Assembly (NCBI RefSeq): GCF_028736235.1
Contig: NZ_CP117884.1
Coordinates: forward strand, 1,364,001-1,428,000
DNA length: 64,000 nucleotides
Reading direction: 5' to 3'
Origin: Lacticaseibacillus pabuli
GTDB lineage: Bacteria > Bacillota > Bacilli > Lactobacillales > Lactobacillaceae
Part shown: piece after piece, positions 16,124 through 25,372 of the stretch
Numbering within the stretch: the first letter of the stretch is position 1
How the letters are laid out: every line of letters begins with the position of its first letter
Program-made: the position numbers and the translations under genes
The notes under the pieces: generated by a model
Databases searched by the model: none
Seen by the model: the letters and a program-made list of their open reading frames with translations, nothing else
What the model was told of the DNA's origin: nothing

Positions 16124-16353
16124 TTCCGGGGACTCCCATCTTTCTCTTTATAGAGTTCGTACGCCTTATCGAAGACGTCCATATTTGGCAAGTAACTGCC
16201 GTTTAGTTCCAGATAATCAGAGAGTTCATGGTAATCCTCCGCCTGTTTGGGAAAACTATGGTCAAAAAAGGCGTTCTGCGCGAAGTTCGCCACTTCGCTG
16301 TGATCTTTAGGGTCGCGGAGCGTCATCAAGAAACGGTAAAACGGTTCTGTCAT
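16120..16353 (-). CDS. yozE: YozE family protein (UPF0346)
   Basis: This 77-residue acidic protein matches the YozE/UPF0346 family of Firmicutes, a small SAM-like helical fold of unknown role. The opening [20 protein letters not shown] and the [11 protein letters not shown] segment are typical. It overlaps both neighbours by 4 bases (ATGA with msrA, TTGA with ctpA) and so sits in a tightly coupled operon. Confidence 0.9.
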   Translation of the reverse strand: MTEPFYRFLMTLRDPKDHSEVANFAQNAFFDHSFPKQAEDYHELSDYLELNGSYLPNMDVFDKAYELYKEKDGSPRN

Positions 16354-16874
16354 TTAGTGGATTCCTCCCAGTGCTGCGCGGTAAAGGCACTGCGTTGCGC
16401 GTGCTCTGCCGCGTACCGCCGTGGATTACGTGCGTAAAATTCCTGGTGATATTCTTCTGCCGGGTAAAATGGCTTGGCGTCCTCAATTATCGTAACAATC
16501 GGGTCCGTGAAGCGGCCCGAAGCCGCAAGCGCCGCCTTGGACTTTTCAGCAATCGCGCGCTGTTCAGCTGAGTTCACGTAAATCACGGGACGATAACTGT
16601 CCCCGCGGTCCTGGAACTGGCCCATCGCGTCGGTTGGATCGGTCTGCTGCCAGTAGATCTCGACTAGCTGCGCATAACTAATGATATCTGGATCAAAAGT
16701 AATCTGGACAGCTTCAGTATGGCCAGTCGTGTGGCTGCACACCTGTTCGTAGGTCGGATTTGGCACGTGGCCGCCAGTGTAACCTGACAACACGTTCAAA
16801 ATGCCCGGTTGTTCCTCAAAGGGCTGCACCATGCACCAAAAACAGCCCCCAGCAAAAATCGCGGTTTCTTTCAT
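16350..16874 (-). CDS. msrA: Peptide methionine-S-sulfoxide reductase
   Basis: This 174-residue MsrA has the catalytic GGCFWC motif with Cys11, then [22 protein letters not shown]. It reduces methionine-S-sulfoxide in proteins and free methionine sulfoxide at the expense of thioredoxin, protecting against oxidative damage. TAGGAGG precedes the ATG. It is followed by yozE and ctpA with overlapping codons; no msrB is present in the window. Confidence 0.96.
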   Translation of the reverse strand: MKETAIFAGGCFWCMVQPFEEQPGILNVLSGYTGGHVPNPTYEQVCSHTTGHTEAVQITFDPDIISYAQLVEIYWQQTDPTDAMGQFQDRGDSYRPVIYVNSAEQRAIAEKSKAALAASGRFTDPIVTIIEDAKPFYPAEEYHQEFYARNPRRYAAEHAQRSAFTAQHWEESTK

Positions 16875-16886
16875 TGCGTTTACCTC

Positions 16887-17531
16887 CTACTTGCTCAGGT
16901 ATCCCGTCAAATTAATCTTATCGTGGACCAAATCGATTCGGTCAGCACGGACATGGAGCCCGTTGCCCAAATCAAATTGGTTCAATCTTAGCACAATGCT
17001 ATTTTCCTTACTATCAACACTCACCATCTTCGGCAAGTTGTAATTGGACTGCACGTATCCCATGACGTAGCTAATCGGTACGGACAAGGCACCCACGTTA
17101 ATCTTGGTTGCCTTCAGAATCACGTTCCCGTTGGTCTGGACGTACGGGTCACACTCCATCCCGAAACCGACCTTGGCGCCAAAGAACTTGAAGCTCCCCT
17201 TCAAAACGGCGTGGTCTCCAACAGATAGGGAATACTTAATGTCGCCCTGCTGCAGGTAGTGACTGAGGTAATTCTTCAGCAGGCGATTAAGCTGCCGTTT
17301 GGTCAAGGACACCCGCATGACGGTCCCTTGGTTGCTGGGCGAAGTCATCTTCGTTGTGGTTTCAACCGGGCGCGTCAGTGTGTACCAGGTGCCCGCTGTT
17401 CCCCCAATGATTAACCCGCAAAGGACGATGAACGCCCACATCCAGCCGTTAAACTTGCGGTGCTTCTTTTCAGGTTTGGGCGTGCTCGTTTTTTGCCGGC
17501 GCCGTGATTTCAATTCTTTCACTTTTCCCAT
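16887..17531 (-). CDS. YpmS-like DUF2140 membrane-anchored protein
   Basis: This 214-residue protein has a basic cytoplasmic N-terminus, one membrane helix (about 30-50) and an exported domain of the DUF2140 (YpmS) family, function unknown. The ATG follows AAGGAGAA. It overlaps the SGNH hydrolase gene by 13 bases, the same adjacency as ypmR-ypmS in Bacillus, which implies a joint envelope role. Confidence 0.85.
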   Translation of the reverse strand: MGKVKELKSRRRQKTSTPKPEKKHRKFNGWMWAFIVLCGLIIGGTAGTWYTLTRPVETTTKMTSPSNQGTVMRVSLTKRQLNRLLKNYLSHYLQQGDIKYSLSVGDHAVLKGSFKFFGAKVGFGMECDPYVQTNGNVILKATKINVGALSVPISYVMGYVQSNYNLPKMVSVDSKENSIVLRLNQFDLGNGLHVRADRIDLVHDKINLTGYLSK

Positions 17532-18334
17532 TTCTCCTTACTACTACGCATGACGTCCCACAACTGCGCGGTCATTTGAACATAACCCGCGTTGTTCGGG
17601 TGGAAGTGGTCCTTGCCAAAGATTAGGCTGTTGGTCGTGCTACCCTTGGCTTTGTCGGTGCCATCCCCTTTAGACAGAACGCTATCAATATCGACATAAT
17701 AGGTGTTGTTCATGCCGGCAAGGGTCTTCTGGGTGCTACTGTTCCAACGTTTGACCGAGTCCTGCATTTTAGGGATGTTCTTAAAGTACACGTAGAACGG
17801 ATTATAGATCCCAAAGACGTAGATGGGCGCGTTGGGATTCTGCTGACGAATGTCTTCAATCAAGCTTGTGAGGTGCTTTTGAAATTTCGTAATGCCCTTG
17901 TTGACGTCCTTAGTCTTAATGGATAAGAGGTTTGACTGCAACACGTGCATCAGGTCGTTGCCGCCAGCCGTCACGGTAATAATATTGGCGCGGCTCAGGT
18001 CCTTTTGAATCTTGGGACTCTTGTCCAGCCGGTGCTTGATTTGCATCGCCGTGTCGCCAGTCTTCCCGTAGTTGCTGGTGGTCACCTTGCAGTCGGTTTC
18101 GACGTTAATGTCTTGCGCGATGAGCGGCACGTAGCCCCCCTGCTTGGTTGTATCACCAACCCCGTGCGTTAGGGAGTCCCCGATTGCAGTCAGGTGCAAC
18201 GGTGCTGGCTCCGCCTCAATGCCAGACGTGTTCAGGGCTTTCGCATGCGGTAAGCCGGCAACCATAATTGCGAAGGCGACGGCAGCGCTCGCCAGCAATG
18301 TGGTGATAATGGCGATAGTTTTCTTAATATTCAC
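17519..18334 (-). CDS. YpmR-like SGNH/GDSL hydrolase, secreted or anchored
   Basis: This 271-residue protein has an N-terminal hydrophobic signal or anchor segment (8-28) and the SGNH blocks: GDSLTHGVGD with the nucleophilic Ser, GGNDL, and DHFHPN with the catalytic Asp and His. Such enzymes are lipases or esterases acting on lipids or acetylated sugars; the substrate is unknown. The start is a GTG preceded by AGGAGG. It heads the operon that continues with the DUF2140 gene, msrA, yozE and ctpA. Confidence 0.9.
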   Translation of the reverse strand: MNIKKTIAIITTLLASAAVAFAIMVAGLPHAKALNTSGIEAEPAPLHLTAIGDSLTHGVGDTTKQGGYVPLIAQDINVETDCKVTTSNYGKTGDTAMQIKHRLDKSPKIQKDLSRANIITVTAGGNDLMHVLQSNLLSIKTKDVNKGITKFQKHLTSLIEDIRQQNPNAPIYVFGIYNPFYVYFKNIPKMQDSVKRWNSSTQKTLAGMNNTYYVDIDSVLSKGDGTDKAKGSTTNSLIFGKDHFHPNNAGYVQMTAQLWDVMRSSKEKWEK

Positions 18335-18492
18335 GGTCTGCGCCTCCTAATCCGTGTGCGTGCGAGTACCAAAAAAGGCGCCCGCCCGTGTTCAGGGTCA
18401 TGCCTGAATGCCCGTCCTAACGACGGTTTGAGTAAATGCCTACACTTGATGTTACACTTTGACCGCGAATTTTGCTAGTTGGCATGCGAACG

Positions 18493-18519
18493 AAAAAGGG
18501 ACGGCACTAGGCCGTCCCC
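18493..18519 (-). terminator. Terminator of the DegV gene
   Basis: GGGACGGC pairs with GCCGTCCC around ACTAG, with a T5 run following on the minus strand. Confidence 0.85.
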
Positions 18520-18563
18520 CGCGTCCACCAGTCGCCTGGCGCAACGCTTAGCTTATTCTTAAA

Positions 18564-19406
18564 TTAACCGCGGTAGTAAATAATCGCGAAGGCACCAACC
18601 CCGGCATGGGTTGCAACAATAGGACCAGTGGAGCGAACCAACACATCGGCGTCTGGTACGGCGGCCTTAATCTGGTCACCCATCTGCTGGGCTTCGTCAG
18701 GAATGGCCACGTAGGACACGCCGACGCCCTTGATATCAGGTGTCTGGGCAATCGTCTGGATAACTTCATCCTTGAAATTACGGATGGTCTTCATCCCGCG
18801 ACCCTTTTTCAGAATCTCCAGCTTACCGTTGGACATCCCCAGCGTAATCTTGATGTTGAGCATTGTCCCAATCATCCCGGCGGCCTTAGACAAACGACCA
18901 CCCTTGATGATGTTCGTCAGGTCAACCACCGCCATACGCAAGGTCGTGTTTGCACGCACCTGCGCAATAGCATCGACGATGGCGTCCATGCTCATGCCCC
19001 GCGCTGCCATCTTGGCCGCTTCAATGACCTGGAAGGCCTGACCACGGTCGGTAAATTCGGAATCGACGACGGTAACCTTACCATCACTCATTTCAGCAGC
19101 CTGCCGTGCCGTGTTGACGGTACCGCTCAGGCTCTCGGCCATGAAGATGCCCAGCACTTCACTACCATCTTTTGTCAGCTCATTGAAGGTTTCCACCATG
19201 GAGCCAACGGGTGGCTGACTGGTTGTTGGCAGCGCATCAGACGTCTGCATTTCCTCAATAAACTTTTCACGGGTGATGGTCACGCCGTCCACATAAACGG
19301 TGTTGTCGATCATGACGTCCAGCGGAATGATTGTCACGCCGAGGTCCTTAACTTCCTCGTCGCTCATCTGAACGGATGAATCGGTGACTACTTTAATCTT
19401 GGTCAT
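18564..19406 (-). CDS. DegV family fatty-acid-binding protein
   Basis: This 280-residue DegV/FakB-type protein binds a fatty acid and, in Gram-positives, presents it to the kinase FakA for phosphorylation and use in phospholipid synthesis. Typical blocks are TDSSVQMSDEEV at the start, ESLSGTVNTARQAAE and GGRLSKAAGMIG. It is monocistronic with its own terminator, and the ribosome binding site is weak. Which fatty acid it prefers is not predictable. Confidence 0.92.
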   Translation of the reverse strand: MTKIKVVTDSSVQMSDEEVKDLGVTIIPLDVMIDNTVYVDGVTITREKFIEEMQTSDALPTTSQPPVGSMVETFNELTKDGSEVLGIFMAESLSGTVNTARQAAEMSDGKVTVVDSEFTDRGQAFQVIEAAKMAARGMSMDAIVDAIAQVRANTTLRMAVVDLTNIIKGGRLSKAAGMIGTMLNIKITLGMSNGKLEILKKGRGMKTIRNFKDEVIQTIAQTPDIKGVGVSYVAIPDEAQQMGDQIKAAVPDADVLVRSTGPIVATHAGVGAFAIIYYRG

Positions 19407-19520
19407 CTATATGCCACGCTTTCCTAATAGTTTCAAACAGCTTAACGCTCACAAATAATTATAACTAACCCTGTTTAAAAATCATAGACCATTTTACATA
19501 GTTTTAAACTCTAGATGTAC

Positions 19521-19549
19521 TTGATTTAGTTTTGATAACTAGATATGAT
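19521..19549 (+). promoter_or_regulatory. Promoter of the hemolysin III family gene
   Basis: TTGATT (19521-19526) and TATGAT (19544-19549) are separated by 17 bases, about 40 bases before the start codon. Confidence 0.65.
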
Positions 19550-19590
19550 GTAATTGTAAACCAAATGAGACGACCTGTGGAGGTAAAATC

Positions 19591-20244
19591 ATGCAATTAG
19601 CGAAAATTAATATGAAGTCCCATCACTATTCCGTCATGAACGAGCTGTGGAGCGCCGTCACGCATGGCGTGGGCATCATGCTGGCAATTACCGCACTGGT
19701 CCTGCTAGCCATCAAGGGTGCCCTCAGCGGTAGTGTGCTGGAAACCGTCGCCCTCGTTGGCTTCGGGATTTCCCTCGTCGTTCTCTACACGGCGTCGACA
19801 CTGTTCCACGCCCTTTACTTCACCAAGGCGCGCAAGGTCTTCCAAGTTCTGGATCACTCCAGCATCTACATTCTAATCGCCGGGTCCTACCTACCATATT
19901 CCCTGCTAGCTATTGGTGGCACGCACGGCATCGTATTGCTGGCAACCATCTGGGCGCTGTGCCTCACGGGTGTCCTGCTTGATTGCTTCTTCGTTGGCCG
20001 ATTCAAAAAGCTGGAAGTTGGCATCTACGTTTTACTCGGTTGGCTGTGCCTCACGGGGATGAGTGCACTGTGGGCTAGCCTCGGTGCCGGCGGTTTCTTC
20101 CTCCTCTTGTCCGGTGGCGTTGCTTACACCCTGGGCGCACTACTGTACTTGCGGCCCAACACCCCATACATTCACGTCATCTGGCACATGTTTGTCATGC
20201 TGGGATCTGCCTGCATGTTCTGCTCCATCTACTTTTTCATCTAA
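19591..20244 (+). CDS. Hemolysin III / PAQR family membrane protein
   Basis: This 217-residue protein has seven predicted membrane helices and the family histidines and motifs: NELWSAVTHGVG, TASTLFHALYF, LDHSSIYILIAGSYLP and a C-terminal IWHMFVMLGS. PAQR members coordinate zinc through these histidines and may be ceramidase-like hydrolases; a haemolytic role is not established. TGGAGG precedes the ATG. It is one of only three plus-strand genes in the core half of the window. Confidence 0.93.
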   Translation: MQLAKINMKSHHYSVMNELWSAVTHGVGIMLAITALVLLAIKGALSGSVLETVALVGFGISLVVLYTASTLFHALYFTKARKVFQVLDHSSIYILIAGSYLPYSLLAIGGTHGIVLLATIWALCLTGVLLDCFFVGRFKKLEVGIYVLLGWLCLTGMSALWASLGAGGFFLLLSGGVAYTLGALLYLRPNTPYIHVIWHMFVMLGSACMFCSIYFFI

Positions 20245-20251
20245 ACCTAGT

Positions 20252-20299
20252 AAAAACGCCTGTGCGCGCGGCCAAACCGGTCGCTTGCACAGGCGTTTT
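20252..20299. terminator. Bidirectional terminator
   Basis: AAAACGCCTGTGC pairs with GCACAGGCGTTTT across a 21-base loop, between the convergent hemolysin III and ABC-F genes. Confidence 0.85.
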
Positions 20300-20304
20300 G
20301 TTGT

Positions 20305-22200
20305 CTAGTTAACGTATTGATCCAGATCCATGTAGCGTTCCAGGAGCTTATCCTGCTCGCCAGAGGTCTCATCCAGCTGCTTCTGCAGCTCGGCGAGCTT
20401 ACCGTAATCGGCACCATTGGCTTCCATATCGGCTTTAATTTGCTTGATTTGGTCGTCCAACTTGTCGATTTGGGGCATCAGGGTCTCATATTCCTTCTTC
20501 TCCATGTATGTCAGCTTGACCTTCTGCTTGGGCGCCTCAGGTTCAGCAGGCTTTTCTTCCTGCTTCGGCTTCTCCTGCTTGGCAGCCTCGCTGGCCTTGG
20601 CGTCTTGCGCCTGCTTGGCCAGGTAGTCGCTGAACATCCCCACGGCGTGCTCAATCTTGCCATGCCCGTCGAAAATCAGCAGGTCATCTGCCACCTTATC
20701 AAGGAAGTAGCGATCATGAGATACGGTAATGACAGTCCCTGGGAAGGTTTCAAGATAATCCTCCAGCACGGTCAATGTCGCAATGTCCAGGTCGTTTGTC
20801 GGTTCATCCAGCAACAGCACGTTAGGCTGGCGCATCAGAATCTGCAGCAGGTACAAGCGCCGCTGTTCGCCACCAGACAGGCGTTCAATCAGCTCGCCAT
20901 GGCTCTCACGTGAAAAGAGGAATGCGTCCAGCAACTGGGTGACCGTTTGGTGCTCACCATTCGCATTGGTGACCCCCTCGCCCACAGACTGCAGGTATTC
21001 GATGACCCGCATCTTCTGGTCCAGCTGAGGCGTTTGCTGACGGTAGTACCCAATCCGCACGGTTTCACCGCGGTCAACAATCCCGCTGTCCGGTTGCAGA
21101 TCCCCTGCAATCAGGTTCAGCAGGGTCGATTTACCAGCCCCGTTGACCCCACTAATCCCAATGCGCGCGTTGCGTTGCACGAGGTAATCAAAGTCGTTCA
21201 GGATTTCGTGCGTGCCCAATTTGAGACTGACGTGGTGAATCTCCACGACCTTTTTGCCAAGGTGTTGCCCACCAATCGAAATATCGACGCTGGCATCGTT
21301 CGGGGCGACCGTTCCAGATTGCATGTCCTCAAAGCGCTTAATCCGTGCGTTCTGTTTGGTTGACCGGGCTTGCGCGCCCTTCTTCATCCAGGCCAGCTCG
21401 TGCTTGTAGAGCTGCGCCTGCTTGTGTGCGGCCGCAGTTTCAGCCTCAACCTCGGTTGCCTTCTTTTCGACGTAGGCCTGGTAATTACCTGGGTAAATTC
21501 CCAGTTTGCCCCGGTCCAGTTCGAAAATGCGGTTAGCAACGCGATCCAGGAAGTAACGATCATGCGTGACAACCAGTAGCGCACCCTTGTACGCAGCCAG
21601 GTATTTTTCCAGCCAGGCGATGGAGTCAAAGTCCAAGTGGTTGGTGGGTTCGTCGAGCATCAGGAGGTCAGGCTTTTCAATCAAGACCTGCGCCAGACCG
21701 ACACGTTTCTGTTGGCCCCCGGAGAGGTTACCCACAATCTGGTCTAGGTCCGTCAGGTGCAGTTGCGTCAGAATCGTCTTGATATCCGTTTCGGCATCCC
21801 ATGCGTCCAGCTGGGTCATCTTAGCATCCGCGGCGTTATAGCGCTTCTGCGTGGTGGCATTCATTGGATCGTGGGTGTAGGCGGTCAAAGCACTTTCGTA
21901 GTCCCGAATCGCCTGGAAAATCGGTGACTTGCCGCCATAGACCGCGTCCATGATGGACACATCCGCGTTTAATTTTGGTTTTTGCGCCAAGTACGCGATG
22001 CTGTAGTTCTTGGGCGTCTCGACATCGCCGGAATCAAACGGCTCGGTGCCGCTCAGTCCTTGTAGCAGGGTCGTCTTCCCAGTCCCGTTGACCCCAATGA
22101 GGCCAATCCGGTCGCCCGCATTAATCAGGAAATCAATATTTTCTAGTAACTGTTTATCACCGTATGCCTTAGTGACACTGCTTGCGGTTAAAGTCTGCAC
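20305..22200 (-). CDS. ABC-F ATPase, Uup-like
   Basis: This 631-residue soluble protein has two ABC domains without membrane segments: Walker A GVNGTGKTT and GVNGAGKST, signatures LSGGQQKR and LSGGEQRR, and Walker B LMLDEPTNHLD and LLLDEPTNDLD. The linker between domains is present, and a Lys/Glu-rich C-terminal coiled coil (about 540-631) resembles the Uup DNA-binding tail. ABC-F proteins act on the ribosome or in DNA integrity; Uup type is preferred for its tail. The GTG start has a weak purine-rich site, 15 bases after cca, so read-through translation is likely. Confidence 0.9.
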   Translation of the reverse strand: MQTLTASSVTKAYGDKQLLENIDFLINAGDRIGLIGVNGTGKTTLLQGLSGTEPFDSGDVETPKNYSIAYLAQKPKLNADVSIMDAVYGGKSPIFQAIRDYESALTAYTHDPMNATTQKRYNAADAKMTQLDAWDAETDIKTILTQLHLTDLDQIVGNLSGGQQKRVGLAQVLIEKPDLLMLDEPTNHLDFDSIAWLEKYLAAYKGALLVVTHDRYFLDRVANRIFELDRGKLGIYPGNYQAYVEKKATEVEAETAAAHKQAQLYKHELAWMKKGAQARSTKQNARIKRFEDMQSGTVAPNDASVDISIGGQHLGKKVVEIHHVSLKLGTHEILNDFDYLVQRNARIGISGVNGAGKSTLLNLIAGDLQPDSGIVDRGETVRIGYYRQQTPQLDQKMRVIEYLQSVGEGVTNANGEHQTVTQLLDAFLFSRESHGELIERLSGGEQRRLYLLQILMRQPNVLLLDEPTNDLDIATLTVLEDYLETFPGTVITVSHDRYFLDKVADDLLIFDGHGKIEHAVGMFSDYLAKQAQDAKASEAAKQEKPKQEEKPAEPEAPKQKVKLTYMEKKEYETLMPQIDKLDDQIKQIKADMEANGADYGKLAELQKQLDETSGEQDKLLERYMDLDQYVN

Positions 22201-22215
22201 GTTAAGTCTCTCTTT

Positions 22216-23406
22216 CTAGCCGCGTTGCTTAATTTGAGCGAGCAACGCCGTTTTCTCATTTGGCAATTTGCCATTTAGAACGTCTGCTTCGAGCGTCTTC
22301 AGCAGTTGGCCCATCTCCCGGCCGGGTTTAACGCCCGCCTCAATCAGGTCACCCCCGTTAACGGCCATGTCACCAGCACTGTGAATTGGCAACTGGTCAT
22401 ATGCCTGCTGCACCTGCGCCCCGTCCACGTTGGCATCGAGCAGTGGTGCGGCTTCGCGTGCAACCGCGATGCCATCCGCCCCTGCGTTGTACAGGTCTGC
22501 ACGCGTCGCTTTGCCGGCGAGTATGGCCGGCAACACCGCCTGCGCGCTCACCACCGTGCGAATCATGCTGTTTGACTGCTTCCACAGCTTAAGCACCTTG
22601 GCAGCAGGGACATCCAAGCAATAGGCCAACAGAAGCCAGCCCGTTGCTGCCTGTTTCAACTGGGTGTTTGGCAATTCTAACATGTGCTCAATCGCATCAG
22701 GACGGCCATTCAGACCAGGGCAATAGTCGTACAACTTAGCGGTCAAGAAACTGTTCAGGCCGTTCGAACGCCGAATTCCCAATAGGAGCCGTTGAAATTC
22801 ATAGGCAATGCGTTCCACCGCAATATGCTCGAGTAATGGCGCGTTGTGTGCCAGGGCCGTCGCTGTGGCAGGCTCGAGGTCAAAGCCCAGCTGACTTTCA
22901 AAGCGAACTGCCCGCATCATCCGCAGGGCGTCCTCGTGGAAGCGATCATCAGCGTTGCCCACTGCGCGTAACAAGTGGTGCTGCAGATCAGTCAACCCGT
23001 CGAAATTATCAATGATGGTCCCGTCGTGGCGCGCAGCCAGGGCGTTTATGGTAAAGTCGCGGCGCAGCTGGTCTTCCTTGAGTGAACGCACGAAGGTCAC
23101 TTCATCCGGGCGCCGGAAATCTTGGTAGCCGCTCTCGGTACGGAAGGTCGTAATCTCGTACCCATCGCCATGATCCAAAACCATCACGGTGCCATGTTCA
23201 ATTCCGGTATCAACCGTTCGCTTGAAGATGTGTTTTACCTCTTCAGGGTACGCAGAAGTGGCGATATCCACGTCATGGATGGGTAGATTGAGCAGGGCAT
23301 CGCGAACACAGCCGCCGACGAAGTACGCCTCGTAGCCTGCTGCCTCAATCTTCTTTAATATCGGAATTGCTGCCTGAAATTCTGGGTGTGTCAAATCGAC
23401 CTGCAC
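22216..23406 (-). CDS. cca: CCA tRNA nucleotidyltransferase
   Basis: This 396-residue class II enzyme adds CCA to tRNA 3' ends using CTP and ATP without a template. The nucleotidyltransferase head contains GGCVRDALL and the metal-binding [17 protein letters not shown] and the later helical neck and body domains follow. The start is a GTG with a strong AGGAGG. It lies between a TPR protein gene and the ABC-F gene on the same strand, a conserved lactobacillar order. Confidence 0.95.
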   Translation of the reverse strand: MQVDLTHPEFQAAIPILKKIEAAGYEAYFVGGCVRDALLNLPIHDVDIATSAYPEEVKHIFKRTVDTGIEHGTVMVLDHGDGYEITTFRTESGYQDFRRPDEVTFVRSLKEDQLRRDFTINALAARHDGTIIDNFDGLTDLQHHLLRAVGNADDRFHEDALRMMRAVRFESQLGFDLEPATATALAHNAPLLEHIAVERIAYEFQRLLLGIRRSNGLNSFLTAKLYDYCPGLNGRPDAIEHMLELPNTQLKQAATGWLLLAYCLDVPAAKVLKLWKQSNSMIRTVVSAQAVLPAILAGKATRADLYNAGADGIAVAREAAPLLDANVDGAQVQQAYDQLPIHSAGDMAVNGGDLIEAGVKPGREMGQLLKTLEADVLNGKLPNEKTALLAQIKQRG

Positions 23407-23469
23407 GATAAAACCTCCTAAATCAAAACAAATGTGCCGTTGGTGCCGTTCTGTGTCAACAAAACAGGC

Positions 23470-24735
23470 CTAAGCCTGCTCATCATGCAACTGATCCAGC
23501 CGCTCCTGGGCCTCGTAGTCATCTGGCTCAATGGCCACCAAACGCGTGAGGGCCGCCTCTTCCTCGGCGTGTGCGGCCGTGGTACGGAAGAAGTTAGCAA
23601 TCGTGCGCAGGAACTCTGGCCGATCCTGGAACGTCCGAAACGCAAGCAAGTAGTTGCCACGCGCCGCATCGTAGTCTTCCAGGGCTTCCTGACTGCGGGC
23701 CAAGTTCCAGTACAACTGCGGATCACTTTCGCCAGAGTCATCCAGGTCAGACAAGAAGTCACGGTTTTCACTGTGACGATCCTGTGCGATCAAGAAGTTG
23801 CTCCAAGCCAAAATGTTGGTCTGGTTATCTGGGTTCAGCTTCAGGGCAGCCTGTAGGTAGCGCTCACCCGTCTCGTTGTCACCGAGGTTCAAAGCCAGCT
23901 GGGCGCCCAAGGCAAACAAGTCCTCGTTCGTGTCATCATAGGCGAGACCCTGTTGCACGGTCTTCAGCGCAGCCTCATTATTATTGGCACCCTGCTCCGC
24001 ACGCGCCATCGGTAAGTATGCGTTGGAATAGGTCTTATCTTGGTCCAGCACCATCTGCAGGCTGTCTGTGGCCTTCTGGTAGTCCTTGAGCTCCAGGTAA
24101 AGGACACCGAGTTGGAAGCGGTCGTGGATTGGTAATTCGCCGTTTTGTTCTTCGTAAACGGCCACGGCGTCTTCGTAACGGCCTGAATTGGCCAGGCTAG
24201 CCGCGTAACGCAGTCCAACCTGCACATCAGCGACAGTGTCCACGCCTGACTCAAGCAGGCTCTGGTACGCCGCTGCGGCCGCTGGGAAGTGGCCCCATGA
24301 GAACTCCAGCTCCCCGAGCGCAAACGTCACTACCGGCTCGTCTGGGGCGAGTTTCTGGGCATCCAGTAATTTCTGCTGGCTAACCTCGTACATGCCCTGG
24401 CTTTGGTAAACATCCGCCATTGCCAGTAGTGCCTGCACGTAATCAGGTGAATCTTCGGGCACGCGACTCAAATAATCCAGCGCCATGTCCGTGTTGCCAT
24501 CCGAAACGGCAATATCGGCAAGTGCCGTGAGTACACTGGTTTCATCCGGATATTTGCCAGCCAGCTCTTGATAGAGGCGTTTGGCATAACCTGTAAAGCC
24601 GAGCGCGTACAGCTCCTCGGCGAGATTAAACTTGGTTTCGTCGTCGTCATTGGCGATGACCTTTTTAAATAGGCCACCCAAATTATCGACGTCACCCTTT
24701 TCAACGGCTGACAACATCTGTTCAGAATAACTCAT
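23470..24735 (-). CDS. TPR-repeat protein, YpiA-like
   Basis: This 421-residue soluble protein consists of about eleven tetratricopeptide repeats of 34 residues, for example AEELYALGFTGYAKRLYQEL and LGVLYLELKDYQKATDSLQM. TPR proteins are scaffolds for protein partners. YpiA of Bacillus is the likely counterpart but its function is unclear. The ATG follows AGGAGG. It is upstream of cca and downstream of hup. Confidence 0.88.
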   Translation of the reverse strand: MSYSEQMLSAVEKGDVDNLGGLFKKVIANDDDETKFNLAEELYALGFTGYAKRLYQELAGKYPDETSVLTALADIAVSDGNTDMALDYLSRVPEDSPDYVQALLAMADVYQSQGMYEVSQQKLLDAQKLAPDEPVVTFALGELEFSWGHFPAAAAAYQSLLESGVDTVADVQVGLRYAASLANSGRYEDAVAVYEEQNGELPIHDRFQLGVLYLELKDYQKATDSLQMVLDQDKTYSNAYLPMARAEQGANNNEAALKTVQQGLAYDDTNEDLFALGAQLALNLGDNETGERYLQAALKLNPDNQTNILAWSNFLIAQDRHSENRDFLSDLDDSGESDPQLYWNLARSQEALEDYDAARGNYLLAFRTFQDRPEFLRTIANFFRTTAAHAEEEAALTRLVAIEPDDYEAQERLDQLHDEQA

Positions 24736-24810
24736 GTCGTACCTCCTGCTTTGTCCTTCTAATACTCTACCGCATGCGCGCGGTAAACGCCAAGTGCTGA
24801 GGAAAATAGC

Positions 24811-24844
24811 AAAGGAGGCCTAGGCAATATGCCCAGACCTCCTT
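24811..24844 (-). terminator. hup terminator
   Basis: AAGGAGG(C/T) arms pair around an imperfect middle, followed on the minus strand by TTTGCTATTTT. The tract is interrupted, so some read-through into the TPR gene is possible. Confidence 0.55.
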
Positions 24845-24867
24845 ACTGTATAATGCATCTCCGTTAA

Positions 24868-25143
24868 TTACTTAACGGCGTCCTTCAATGCCTTACCAGG
24901 CTTGAATGCTGGGACCTTGGATGCAGGAATCTTGATTTCGGCACCAGTTTGCGGGTTGCGACCCTTACGAGCTGCGCGTTCGCGAACTTCGAAGTTACCA
25001 AAACCGATGAGCTGGACCTTTTCGCCCTTAGCCAGACTTGTCTGGATGCTGCCGAATACTGCATCAACTGCAGCTGTAGCGTCCTTCTTAGTCAAACCGG
25101 TTGCTGTGGCAACGCTGTCGATAAGTTCTGCTTTATTAGCCAA
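24868..25143 (-). CDS. hup: HU nucleoid protein
   Basis: This 91-residue HU homologue has the family core [21 protein letters not shown], with the DNA-intercalating proline in RNPQTG. As a homodimer it bends and compacts DNA, and lactobacilli usually have one essential copy. The start is a TTG with GGAGGTG at ideal spacing, which is unusual for so abundant a protein. It has its own promoter about 110 bases upstream and a terminator downstream. Confidence 0.97.
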   Translation of the reverse strand: MANKAELIDSVATATGLTKKDATAAVDAVFGSIQTSLAKGEKVQLIGFGNFEVRERAARKGRNPQTGAEIKIPASKVPAFKPGKALKDAVK

Positions 25144-25253
25144 ATTATTTCACCTCCGTGCGATTAGATGCGTGAACACCCAAACATGCCCACTAGATAG
25201 TGGTTCAAGAATGAGGAAATAATGAAAACCGAAGCATCACCATTTCAAACGTA

Positions 25254-25282
25254 AAGATAGCATACGAAAGGCGACGTAGCAA
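25254..25282 (-). promoter_or_regulatory. hup promoter
   Basis: On the minus strand, TTGCTA (-35) and TATCTT (-10) are 17 bases apart, and TGC before the -10 gives an extended element. The leader would be about 105 bases, longer than usual, with a small CCACTA...TAGTGG hairpin near the middle. Confidence 0.65.
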
Positions 25283-25372
25283 GGGTTTTAGCACTTTTTC
25301 CTTCAAAAAAAGCAAAAATCACGTAAATTTGATAACAAATTTGATTTTTCACGAGTAAATTGGGTAACGCTT

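Noticed and set aside
25325-25342. AAATTTG-ATAA-CAAATTT inverted repeat after der
   Set aside because: It could be a weak AT-rich terminator for der, but the stem is only A/T pairs plus one G-C pair and is not followed directly by a T tract.
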